The notes under the pieces are model-generated. The model saw nothing but the letters and a program-made list of their open reading frames with translations, did not search any database and was not told the origin of the DNA. From assembly GCF_001307765.1 (NCBI RefSeq), contig NZ_LKBA01000007.1, positions 41,513-105,512 on the forward strand: 64,000 nt of DNA, read 5' to 3'. The stretch comes from Aliiroseovarius crassostreae (GTDB lineage Bacteria; Pseudomonadota; Alphaproteobacteria; Rhodobacterales; Rhodobacteraceae). The first letter of the stretch is position 1, and each line of letters starts with the position of its first letter. Made by a program: the position numbers and the translations under genes. This document shows, one piece after another, positions 8,540 to 16,693 of the stretch.

Positions 8540-9041
8540 AGCGAGATGTTCGCCAGTTTTTGCCAGTTTCATCGGTTGCATGGGCGCTCTTGATTTCCAA
8601 GTATCCACCCTCTTTTGTGGAGAAGACAGAAAATGAATGAGAGGAGCGAGGAGCGATTTCAACGTTGCCGCGCTCAGAGACCGCCCCATAAATATTCTGC
8701 TGACTGCCGCCGTAAGGCATTGTGGCGTTTTTTCTTCCATCCTGAGTCTCAACCCATACGTCTTGCAGATGTGCGGTCACGCCGCCGATATTCCGGACCT
8801 TTACTTTATGGGTGATGCAGGACGTCGGAGCGCTAAAGAGCTCTATCTCTGCTGCAGGTGGATTTAGGTGTGCTTGAAACGCTTCTTCGGTCTTTTCTGT
8901 TAACACTTCTATCTGAAGGCGGATTTTTGACCCAGCGACAGCGTGACGGTATCGCATGAAATTCAGCGCTAAGGCGATAGTTCCTACAGCCGCCCCATAT
9001 GTCGCGAGAAGGTTTTGACTGACAAAATCGTAAATGCTCAT
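8523..9041 (-). CDS. Unknown single-pass membrane protein
   Basis: A 172-residue protein if it starts at ATG 9,041 (MSIYDFVSQNLLATYGA). The open frame reaches back to 9,254, but that would run through the structured region before mobC. One membrane helix lies near the N-terminus (TYGAAVGTIALALNFM). A soluble C-terminal domain with alternating strands (KVKVRNIGGVTAHLQDVWVE) looks like a beta sandwich. It is convergent with the small-gene operon. No family recognised. It may be a cell-surface or exclusion protein of the element, which is a guess from position only. Confidence 0.6.
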   Translation of the reverse strand: MSIYDFVSQNLLATYGAAVGTIALALNFMRYRHAVAGSKIRLQIEVLTEKTEEAFQAHLNPPAAEIELFSAPTSCITHKVKVRNIGGVTAHLQDVWVETQDGRKNATMPYGGSQQNIYGAVSERGNVEIAPRSSHSFSVFSTKEGGYLEIKSAHATDETGKNWRTSRFKRPT

Positions 9042-9216
9042 ACTTCGGAAATCTCTTGTGTATTTGTCTTTTAGCACTTGCAGCTGTGTTCGGTGAACCT
9101 CGTCAATCACGCCGACCAAACAAAAGCTGAGCAGTACGCATCGGGGAACATAATGGTGTTTTGATGCATGTGTCCATCGTCCACCAATGACAGCGCGCGC
9201 CGCTGCTCCAAACGGA

Positions 9217-9288
9217 ATACAGGCAGTTGATGCAATATTATAATATTGAATCAATTATGGCGAAATGCCATAACAGGGCTGCCTGTAT
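9217..9288. other. Candidate oriT / relaxosome promoter with nested inverted repeats
   Basis: The segment just before the relaxosome genes has outer arms ATACAGGCAG (9,217-9,226) and CTGCCTGTAT (9,279-9,288), perfect over 10 bp. Inside lie a perfect 16-bp palindrome at 9,233-9,248 and a TTATGGC-N5-GCCATAA repeat at 9,255-9,273. MOBP-type relaxases usually have oriT immediately upstream of the mobC-relaxase operon (known). No nic consensus was identified with confidence. Confidence 0.55.
9233..9248. promoter_or_regulatory. 16-bp AT-rich palindrome shared with the T4SS promoter
   Basis: CAATATTATAATATTG is a perfect palindrome 74 bp before the mobC start codon. The same sequence with one substitution is found at 30,517-30,532 before the T4SS operon. 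This fits an operator for one regulator that controls both halves of the transfer machinery. Confidence 0.6.
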
Positions 9289-9321
9289 GATGCTGGCAAG
9301 AAATAGGGGTGATTACTTCAC

Positions 9322-9912
9322 ATGGGTCGACCGCGCGCACCACGGCACAAGCGACTGACGCAAAACCAGCGTTTTGCCATCGTGCGCAAGCGTGCCGAGG
9401 GGGTGGCGATCGAGGATCTGGCCCGTGAATTCGGCGTCACGCCCCGCAGCATCTTCTACACGTTGAAGGGCGATCAAAGCCGCAAGCTTGATGCGCGTGT
9501 GCGCTCTGAGCTGGTGAATGTCCGGCTTACGCCAAAGGAGCTTGCGCGCTTTGATGCCGTGCTGACGCGGCATGATATCGCCAGCCGCGCCGACGGGTTG
9601 CGGCGGTTGATCCATGCCTCAAACGATCTCTTCGTCCCCGACGATGAGCTGGCCAACCAGATGCAGGGGCTATCGGCCTCACTCAATCGCACCGGCAACA
9701 ATATCAACCAAATTGCGCAGCGCCTGAATGAGGCAAAGCGCCAGGGCAAGACGCCGCCCTATGGCAATTCTGCCCATAATCAGGTGCGCGCCTTGGCCGG
9801 GCTGATCTTCGACATCGCAGACCAAGTTCAGGACATGGCGCAGCGCCGCCGAAGTGCGCTATCCGGTGAGGTTGCCCGCGTACTGGGAGGCATTGCCGAT
9901 GGCCCGGAATAG
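9322..9912 (+). CDS. mobC: MobC-like relaxosome accessory protein
   Basis: A 196-residue protein. The N-terminal third has a resolvase-like helix-turn-helix (GVAIEDLAREFGVTPRSIFY). A ribbon-helix-helix-like segment follows (VNVRLTPKELARFDAVLTRH), then the MobC signature LSASLNRTGNNINQIAQRLN near 120-140. MobC proteins bind oriT and help the relaxase open the strands. The gene is first in the mobC-relaxase-virD4 operon and overlaps the relaxase start by 14 bp. Confidence 0.85.
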   Translation: MGRPRAPRHKRLTQNQRFAIVRKRAEGVAIEDLAREFGVTPRSIFYTLKGDQSRKLDARVRSELVNVRLTPKELARFDAVLTRHDIASRADGLRRLIHASNDLFVPDDELANQMQGLSASLNRTGNNINQIAQRLNEAKRQGKTPPYGNSAHNQVRALAGLIFDIADQVQDMAQRRRSALSGEVARVLGGIADGPE

Positions 9913-11707
9913 CGCCGTTGCCGCCGCGCAGGAGGCCTTTTTCGATCGCGACTGGAGCCGCATTCGCGGCAACGTCCCGCGTGTGCGTGCCAAGCAGATG
10001 GCGCGCGCCGCCATGGGGCATTCGCCCGCTATTTTCAAAGCCATTCGCGACGGCGGAACGCACAACAAAACTCAGCTGCGTAACCAGCTGGAGTATCTAA
10101 CCACCAAGTCGAGCTTCATCATCGACAGCCGTGGCACCTATGACGGCCAAAGCGTCTTGTCCGTGAAAGAGATCGAGCAGGTCACGCGCCGGTTTTCAGC
10201 GCAGTGGAATGAGGGGTTCCATCCCAAACTGGGGCATACCTCGCACCTCTTGATGGCCTTCCCGATTGGCACGCGTGGCGAGGATGTTACTGAGATCACG
10301 CGCGAGATTTGCGAGCGGTTCTTTCAGGGCGAAGGCAGCCACTTCGACTACATCGCGGCCGTGCATGAGGACCGGGACCACCCCCACGCGCACATCGTTC
10401 TGAACCGGCGCAGCAAGGACGGTGAATTCTTCTTTCTGAAAGAAGGGCACCACTTCAACTACGACAGTTTTCGCGAGGCGATGGTGGAGGTGTCGGACCG
10501 CCATGGGCTGCGGCTTGAGGCGACCCGCAAGCTTGATCGTGGGGTCACGACGAAAGGTCCAAGCGATATAGAACAGCGTCGCGCGGAAGCCACGGGCCAG
10601 AGGTTGGCCGAGCGTGAGCGCGTGGGGCCAGAGCTTGATCGTGCCTTGGCTGAGGTGGCGCAGAACGCGCGGCTTTATCGCGGATTGGCGGCCGAAGCCT
10701 CGCGCGAGAACCAGCATGACATTGCAGCAGCCTTGGGCAAGGCCGCGATGCTTTTGGCGCAGGGCAAACCGATAGAAGCAGATGGAAAGGTATATGGCAT
10801 GGCCGAAGAACAGCATTCGTTTGATGAGGTCGTGGATGCCTTTCACGACAAGATCAACCAAGCTGAACGCATTGTGGCGGACGCGCCTGTAGAGCGGCGC
10901 GCGGCGCTCGAACATGAGCTGAACGACATCTATCGTTCTTTGTCACATCTGAGCCCAATGGGAACGCAGTCCCACACCTTGCTTGAAGACGCGTCCAAGA
11001 GTGGGATCTATTCCGCTGCGAACATACGGGTCGAGGCCCAAGGAGCTTTGCAGGATCCAGCGCTCACCGAACGTCTTCAGCAGGCTTTGAAAGGCACCGG
11101 CATTGACGTGCAAGAGGTGACGCGCCGCGTTGAAATCGGCGCGGGCAATGCCGCGCTCGAGCGGCAATGGCTTGGACAGGATTTGAAGGCGATTGCGGAG
11201 AAGGACGGCTTTGACTTGTCACGCGCTGATGAGCTCGAGAAAGCTATTGACCGTCTTGACCAGGTTCACAGCGATCTGGGCCGTGTGTTGGCCGAGACGC
11301 ACGTTCTCAAAGACAGTGGGACGGTGGAGACCGACCGGCAGGAAGCCATCATCGACCGGCTGCCTCCGACCACTGCTGAAATCCTGAGCCGTATGAGGGA
11401 CGACCCAACCGCAGATCCATTCCGCAGCGATCTGGAGCGTGAGACTTTTCGTGCTGAGCTGGAGGATCTGGCCGGTGAAGAAAATACCCTGGACTTGGCA
11501 ATTGGCGATGAGACCGCGCTGGAGGAACATATCGAAGCCCGCCTGGACCGGCTCTATGCGGCTAAGGCCTATCTGCAGAGCGATGCCGCTCTGGCAAACA
11601 GTGTGGCGATGGAACATGTCCTCGACGAGATCGCCAATGAGGAAATAGACCTCCAACGCGAGCGATATGTCGATGCCGACGGCGAAAAGGGTGTGACGCA
11701 TGGGTAA
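9899..11707 (+). CDS. virD2: VirD2-like conjugative relaxase (MOBP type)
   Basis: This enzyme nicks oriT and pilots the single strand into the recipient. It has 602 residues from the ATG at 9,899, which has GGGAGG 8 bp upstream; the open frame could start 15 codons earlier, but with a poorer site. The tyrosine motif LEYLTTKSSF puts the candidate catalytic Y at 66. Motif III is HEDRDHPHAHIVLN (about 156-169), the metal-binding histidine triad. The C-terminal two thirds is a charged, mostly helical region, probably for coupling to VirD4. It overlaps the virD4 start by 8 bp. Confidence 0.9.
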   Translation: MARNSAVAAAQEAFFDRDWSRIRGNVPRVRAKQMARAAMGHSPAIFKAIRDGGTHNKTQLRNQLEYLTTKSSFIIDSRGTYDGQSVLSVKEIEQVTRRFSAQWNEGFHPKLGHTSHLLMAFPIGTRGEDVTEITREICERFFQGEGSHFDYIAAVHEDRDHPHAHIVLNRRSKDGEFFFLKEGHHFNYDSFREAMVEVSDRHGLRLEATRKLDRGVTTKGPSDIEQRRAEATGQRLAERERVGPELDRALAEVAQNARLYRGLAAEASRENQHDIAAALGKAAMLLAQGKPIEADGKVYGMAEEQHSFDEVVDAFHDKINQAERIVADAPVERRAALEHELNDIYRSLSHLSPMGTQSHTLLEDASKSGIYSAANIRVEAQGALQDPALTERLQQALKGTGIDVQEVTRRVEIGAGNAALERQWLGQDLKAIAEKDGFDLSRADELEKAIDRLDQVHSDLGRVLAETHVLKDSGTVETDRQEAIIDRLPPTTAEILSRMRDDPTADPFRSDLERETFRAELEDLAGEENTLDLAIGDETALEEHIEARLDRLYAAKAYLQSDAALANSVAMEHVLDEIANEEIDLQRERYVDADGEKGVTHG

Positions 11708-13592
11708 GGCGCGGATCGCACTCGGTGTCATGAGCTTTGCTCTTCTTGGCGCGGTGCTGGGGTATGTTCTGGCGTCGGCCTTTCTGACGTTCCGCTGGTT
11801 CGGGGTCGGGGCGGATATCGATTTCTTGATGCTAGCACGCAGCTATGGGGTTCTTCGAACGACGCATGCGGACGATATGCAGATCGTTCACTTGATCGTG
11901 GGGATCTGCACGTGCGCCGGTGTTTTACTCAGTGCGGTCTTGATGAACGATGCGCTGACCAAATTTGGGGAAACCCACTGGCAGCAAATGTCCGAGATGA
12001 AGCGAAACGGTTTCTTCGGCAAGCCCGGCCACGGCTTTGTTCTCGGCAAAATGGGTAAGCCCAAGGGTCGCAAACCCTTCGTGATGTCTAAGGTGTTCCC
12101 TCATGCCCTGATCGTCGCCCCGACCGGGCGCGGCAAAACGACGGGGTTCGTGATCCCGAACCTTCTGACCTATCAGGGTAGCGCGGTTGTGCTGGACGTG
12201 AAGGGCGAAAACTTCGATGCGACGGCGCGCCACAGGGCCGCGCAGGGCGACAAGGTGTTCCGGTTCGCGCCAACAGATTGGAAGGATGGTCGCTCGCACC
12301 GCTACAATCCCTTGCTGCGAATATCGGCGCTGGAAAACGTCGACCGCCAGCAGATGGAGCTGCAGCTCCTGGCCTCCCTGTTTCTGCAAGCAGATAACGA
12401 CCGCGTTCAAGGGCTTCTCGACGGCGGTATCGATCTATTCGTGGCGGCAGGGCTTTTAGCGTTCGAGCGCAAGCGACCCACCCTGGGCGAGATTTACCGC
12501 ATCACCGCATCAGGCGGGGACAAGCAGAAGGAGTATCGCCGCCGCGCCGATGAAGTGGTCAATCCAGCCGCCAAGCTGATCTTCATGCGTATGGCCTCGA
12601 CCAACAACGACACGCTGACCTCTTATCTGTCGCTCTTGATGACATCTGGCCTCAAGCAGTGGTCAAACCCCGCCATCGACCGTGCGACCGCAACGTCGGA
12701 CTTCGATTTCCGCGACATCCGAAAGTCGCCGTTTTCGGTTTATCTCGTGGTCGAACCGCTGATGGTGAAACCGCTGGCGCCGTTGATCCGCTTGTTCTTC
12801 TCGGACTTGCTGGCATCGCTGCAGGACCATGAACCCGGCAAGGACGAACCCTGGCCCGTGATGATCATGCTCGATGAGTTCAACCGCCTGGGCAAAATGC
12901 CGATCGTGCTCGACAGCATCGAAACCCTGCGGTCTTACCGGGCCAACCTCGCGATCGTCACACAGACCATCCCGGCGCTAGATGAAATCTACGGTGAAAA
13001 CGCCCGCCGTGCCTTGCAGGGTAATGCGGGCATCAAGCTCTATCTGACTCCCTCAGACGAAAAGACCATCGAAGAGCTCAGCAAGGCTGTCGGCAAAACC
13101 ACCAAGCGCGTCGTGACCCGCTCGCGCTCAGTCGGTCGCAACCCCTTCGCCGGTCGCAGTATGTCTGAACGGACCGAAGAGACCGCGTTGCTGCCCGAAG
13201 ATGAAGCGCGGCGCATGGATCTTGATGACATTGTTCTGGTGGTCGACGCGCAAATGCCCGTGCGCGCCAAGCGGATCAAATACTATGAAGACCGGTTCTT
13301 TCAGCGGATCTTCGACAAGCAGAGCGGAGAGCTGCCATATCCCTCGGCCGGTGACCAGATGCGCGGCCTGCAAGGGCAGATCAAGGCGTTGGAGGCGAAG
13401 ATTGGGGCGCTGGAGGTGCCGAAGGATGTTCCTGCTTCTAGTCCCGAAAGTGGTGGGAAACGGCGTGAAGAGATTGAGGAATTGGCGTCCGGCAGTCAAA
13501 GTGCACAGCCAGGTGATCAGGCCAGTTTGGGGGATTATCAGGCCGGGACCGGAAGAGTGGAAAGGTTTATGGAAGAGGCTTCTACCAGTTGA
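11700..13592 (+). CDS. virD4: Type IV coupling protein VirD4/TraG
   Basis: The inner-membrane ATPase that hands the relaxase-DNA complex to the T4SS, 630 residues. Two N-terminal membrane helices (ALGVMSFALLGAVLGYVLAS and VHLIVGICTCAGVLLSAVL) are followed by Walker A APTGRGKT (140-147) and Walker B in VMIMLDEFNRLGKM. The C-terminal tail of about 60 residues has a short coiled coil and an acidic, probably flexible end. It is the last gene of the relaxosome operon. Confidence 0.95.
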   Translation: MGKARIALGVMSFALLGAVLGYVLASAFLTFRWFGVGADIDFLMLARSYGVLRTTHADDMQIVHLIVGICTCAGVLLSAVLMNDALTKFGETHWQQMSEMKRNGFFGKPGHGFVLGKMGKPKGRKPFVMSKVFPHALIVAPTGRGKTTGFVIPNLLTYQGSAVVLDVKGENFDATARHRAAQGDKVFRFAPTDWKDGRSHRYNPLLRISALENVDRQQMELQLLASLFLQADNDRVQGLLDGGIDLFVAAGLLAFERKRPTLGEIYRITASGGDKQKEYRRRADEVVNPAAKLIFMRMASTNNDTLTSYLSLLMTSGLKQWSNPAIDRATATSDFDFRDIRKSPFSVYLVVEPLMVKPLAPLIRLFFSDLLASLQDHEPGKDEPWPVMIMLDEFNRLGKMPIVLDSIETLRSYRANLAIVTQTIPALDEIYGENARRALQGNAGIKLYLTPSDEKTIEELSKAVGKTTKRVVTRSRSVGRNPFAGRSMSERTEETALLPEDEARRMDLDDIVLVVDAQMPVRAKRIKYYEDRFFQRIFDKQSGELPYPSAGDQMRGLQGQIKALEAKIGALEVPKDVPASSPESGGKRREEIEELASGSQSAQPGDQASLGDYQAGTGRVERFMEEASTS

Positions 13593-13804
13593 GAGCGGAG
13601 TCCAGTCTTTCGCTGCATCCGCAGGCTATCGAGCGGCCACCAAGGTAAGCTGATATTGGCGTCGCGCACGTATCCACACACATGGGCTTTTTGCGCCTTT
13701 GAGAATCTCAACAGCAAACAAAGGATTAAGCTTCCGTTATTGACCCGGCACTTGTAGCCTTCTGATTTTGAAAACCATATTCTGTGAGAGAGATTAATTC
13801 GGTG

Positions 13805-16438
13805 ATGTCGGACAGCGCGAGAATAGAAAAAAACGACGATACTGTCCCTAAACGTATCTTGGCTTGGTCAAAGAGCCGTCCGCTATGGCAACGCGATGCG
13901 CTGCGCCGCATTGTCCTGAACGGTTATCCGGATGAAGAGGCGTTCGAGGAATTATTGTCGCTCTGCAAGAAAGAGCACGGCGATCAGACGGTGACGCTGG
14001 CAGCCAAGCCACTCTCGAAGGACCATCTGCCGGTTGATCCTGGTTCCGGCGAGTCGATTTCCCTGTCCGGCATCGCAAATGTTTCTGGTGTCAACCAGCT
14101 CGCAACCGGCCAGACCCTGAACTTTGAGGAATCGGGCCTGACCATTGTTTACGGGCAGAATGGCACCGGAAAATCTGGCTACACTCGAATTCTCAAGAAG
14201 GCGTGCCGCTCACGGCATGCCGGTGAGATCATACCCGATGTTTATAGCTCTTCCCCAACGCGAACAGCAAAGGCCGATCTGAAAATAACACGTACCGGCA
14301 GCGCAGCGGAAACGGTCGCGTGGCAGGATGACGGCAGTTCCGCTGAGACGCTTTCCGCGATCACGGTCTTTGACCGTGATGCAGCTTCGGTACACGTTCA
14401 GAAGAAAAATGAGGTTTGGTTTCGCCCCTTCGGTCTTGATATTCCGGATGACCTCGCCGGTGTCTGTCAGGAAATTAAGGCGCGCCTGACAACCGAGAAA
14501 GAAACACTGGAGCAAAAGCGTAACTCTGTTTTCGTCAATCCGATCTGGTCAAGCCGCTCTGCGCTCGGCAAAGCCCTGTCTTCGCTTCGTCATGATACCG
14601 ATATCGCCGCCGTAACGCCCAAGACAGCCTTTTCGGATGCGGACGAAGCGCGCCTGATCAAGCTTCAGGGCGATCTCGCTAAAGACCCCGCCGTGGCGGC
14701 ACAAGGGCAGCGCGACTACGCGGCCCAGCTCGATCAACTGGAATCCTATTTGAAGCGGATCGAGCTGGCGCTGAATGACGAGGCCATTCAGGCGCTTCAT
14801 GCGGCGAAAAAGGGTGCCGACGACATGCGCATGGCCGCCAACACGGCAGCGCATGATGCATTTTCCGGATTGGCGCTTGAGGGCGTTGGTGAAACGGTTT
14901 GGCGGACTCTCTGGGAATCCGCCAGATCATATTCGCAAGTGGCGAAGGAAACTGGGGCGGCGTTTCCACCATCGCAAGGGGATATCTGCGTCCTGTGCCA
15001 TCAGGAGATCGACGAGCCCACCGCCGCGCGGATGCTTGGCTTTGAGGACTTCATCAAGAACGACACAGAAACCAAAGCAGCTGAGGCTGAGCGTGTTTTC
15101 AAGGAAGCAGAACAAAAATTCCGTGATGTGGTCGTTCACGTAAACAAGGTCTCTGCTGCCTATCGGAGTTTGAAAGCCGGCAACTTCGCGCTCGCAAGGC
15201 AAGTGCTGCGATTCATCGCGCTTGGGCGGCGTGTGCATGTGCAGACGCTTGCGCAGCTCTCCGGCGAAGATGTTCCGAATCCGTTGACGTTGCCTGAATC
15301 CGTCGCAGAGGCCGTAAACACGGAAGCCGCGCAGACCCGCGCCTATGCGGCTTCTCTCGATGACGCATCCGGGGGCGAAGCACGAGAAGCCGTGCTCAAC
15401 GAACAGGCCAATTTGCAGGATTGGAAACAATGTCACGAGCTACTGGATATCGCAAAAACAGAGCTCTCGAGGCTCGCAGAGCTAAAGCGCATTGAAGACT
15501 GCTTGCGCGACACTGCCACCACGGCGATCACGCGGCTCGGGAACGAAATTGCCGACAATTTGATCACGCCGCGTATGCGCGATCGGTTCCAACAAGAGAT
15601 CGTCGCGCTGGCTGGCAATCGCGTGCGGGTCGAGGTTGTGCGCTCGGGGGGCAAATTCGGTTCACCGCAATACGAGGTAAAGCTCTATGCCAACCCCAAG
15701 GCCAAGGTCCATGATGTGCTCAGCGAGGGCGAGCAGACTTGTGTGGCGTTGGCCTCATACCTCACCGAACTAGCCAATGCATCGCATACATCGGCGCTTG
15801 TGTTCGATGATCCGGTTTCATCACTCGATCATCGCTGGCGCTCAAAAGTCGCCAAGCGCCTAGCAAAGGAAGCCGGTGTGCGACAGGTTATCGTGTTCAC
15901 GCATGACATGATATTCGTAAACGATCTGGCGCAATTGGCTTCGGAGCGAAATGCGCCGACTGCGCTGGCGCATCTCACACGCGGGCAGGATGTCGTCGGC
16001 ATCGTTAACACGGATCTGCCGTGGACGGCTTCCAGCATTCGAGACCGGATTGACAAACTTGAAAAAGAAGCCCGCGCTGCAAAGCGCTTGTTCGAGGAGA
16101 GCGACGATGAGGGCTACAAAACGGCAGTATCTTCGCTCTACAGTCGATTGCGGGCGACTTGGGAACGGGCGCTAGAGGACATCGTCTTTGCCAATGTTGT
16201 AATTCGTCACCGCGATTACATTGACACTAAGAATTTGAAGCGTGTCACAGCTTTGGAAGAGGCCGATGTGCAAATTTTCCAAAATGGGTTCAAAAAGTGC
16301 TGTGACTTTGTTGATGCACATGATCCTTCCCGAGGCCATGATCCCGAGCCACCGGAGCCATCCGAAGTTATGGCTGACATTAAGTCGTTGAAGGACTGGT
16401 CTGAAGAATTACGGAGTAAGATGAACGGGGTCGCGTGA
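13805..16438 (+). CDS. RloC/PrrC-like ATPase with zinc-hook motif, candidate tRNA-targeting defence protein
   Basis: An 877-residue protein from ATG 13,805; a GTG 21 bp upstream is also in frame. Walker A is GQNGTGKS (about 117-124). A helical middle contains CVLC (C395, C398) with coiled-coil segments on both sides, as in a Rad50-type hook. The ABC signature LSEGEQ and Walker B LVFDDPVSSLDH lie near 640-675. The C-terminal region has R783-x3-E787 (LRATWERALED) and H839. Known: RloC is an anticodon nuclease with an ABC ATPase, a zinc hook and an Arg-Glu-His triad. That this protein cuts tRNA is inference. It sits beside other likely cargo and has its own 200-bp upstream spacer. Confidence 0.75.
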   Translation: MSDSARIEKNDDTVPKRILAWSKSRPLWQRDALRRIVLNGYPDEEAFEELLSLCKKEHGDQTVTLAAKPLSKDHLPVDPGSGESISLSGIANVSGVNQLATGQTLNFEESGLTIVYGQNGTGKSGYTRILKKACRSRHAGEIIPDVYSSSPTRTAKADLKITRTGSAAETVAWQDDGSSAETLSAITVFDRDAASVHVQKKNEVWFRPFGLDIPDDLAGVCQEIKARLTTEKETLEQKRNSVFVNPIWSSRSALGKALSSLRHDTDIAAVTPKTAFSDADEARLIKLQGDLAKDPAVAAQGQRDYAAQLDQLESYLKRIELALNDEAIQALHAAKKGADDMRMAANTAAHDAFSGLALEGVGETVWRTLWESARSYSQVAKETGAAFPPSQGDICVLCHQEIDEPTAARMLGFEDFIKNDTETKAAEAERVFKEAEQKFRDVVVHVNKVSAAYRSLKAGNFALARQVLRFIALGRRVHVQTLAQLSGEDVPNPLTLPESVAEAVNTEAAQTRAYAASLDDASGGEAREAVLNEQANLQDWKQCHELLDIAKTELSRLAELKRIEDCLRDTATTAITRLGNEIADNLITPRMRDRFQQEIVALAGNRVRVEVVRSGGKFGSPQYEVKLYANPKAKVHDVLSEGEQTCVALASYLTELANASHTSALVFDDPVSSLDHRWRSKVAKRLAKEAGVRQVIVFTHDMIFVNDLAQLASERNAPTALAHLTRGQDVVGIVNTDLPWTASSIRDRIDKLEKEARAAKRLFEESDDEGYKTAVSSLYSRLRATWERALEDIVFANVVIRHRDYIDTKNLKRVTALEEADVQIFQNGFKKCCDFVDAHDPSRGHDPEPPEPSEVMADIKSLKDWSEELRSKMNGVA

Positions 16439-16524
16439 AACCACAACCCTGCAAGAAGAGTCGGAAAGACGACCACGACGTATGGGTGCCGTATAACCTT
16501 GGTATATTGCGAGTTGAATCATTC

Positions 16525-16668
16525 ATGAAAATTGACAGTATTGAAATCTATAATGTCCGAAAACTGCACAGGGCCAAACTTGATCTTTCTAGGAAGCAGA
16601 CGCCACTCGTGGGTCCAAATAACAGCTGCAAGCCGATGAGATCGTGCGAGCGCCTCTCGTCTAATTAA
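16525..16668 (+). pseudogene. Remnant of an OLD/AAA_15-type ATPase N-terminus
   Basis: The reading starts MKIDSIEIYNVRKLHRAKLD, typical of the first strand and helix of SMC/OLD-like ATPases. It reaches a damaged P-loop VGPNNSCKP, where an intact one would read GPNNSGKT. The frame stops 11 codons later. A different frame just after it reads RLINIEEICGPP directly into the next open frame at 16,694. This suggests a frameshifted gene whose later part is fused to, or lies before, the MBL-fold protein. Confidence 0.6.
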
Positions 16669-16693
16669 CATTGAAGAAATTTGTGGGCCCCCA

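Noticed and set aside
13738..13750. ATTGACCCGGCA shared with 30,479 as a common promoter box
   Set aside because: The orientation relative to genes differs and no -10 box fits both. Probably coincidence.
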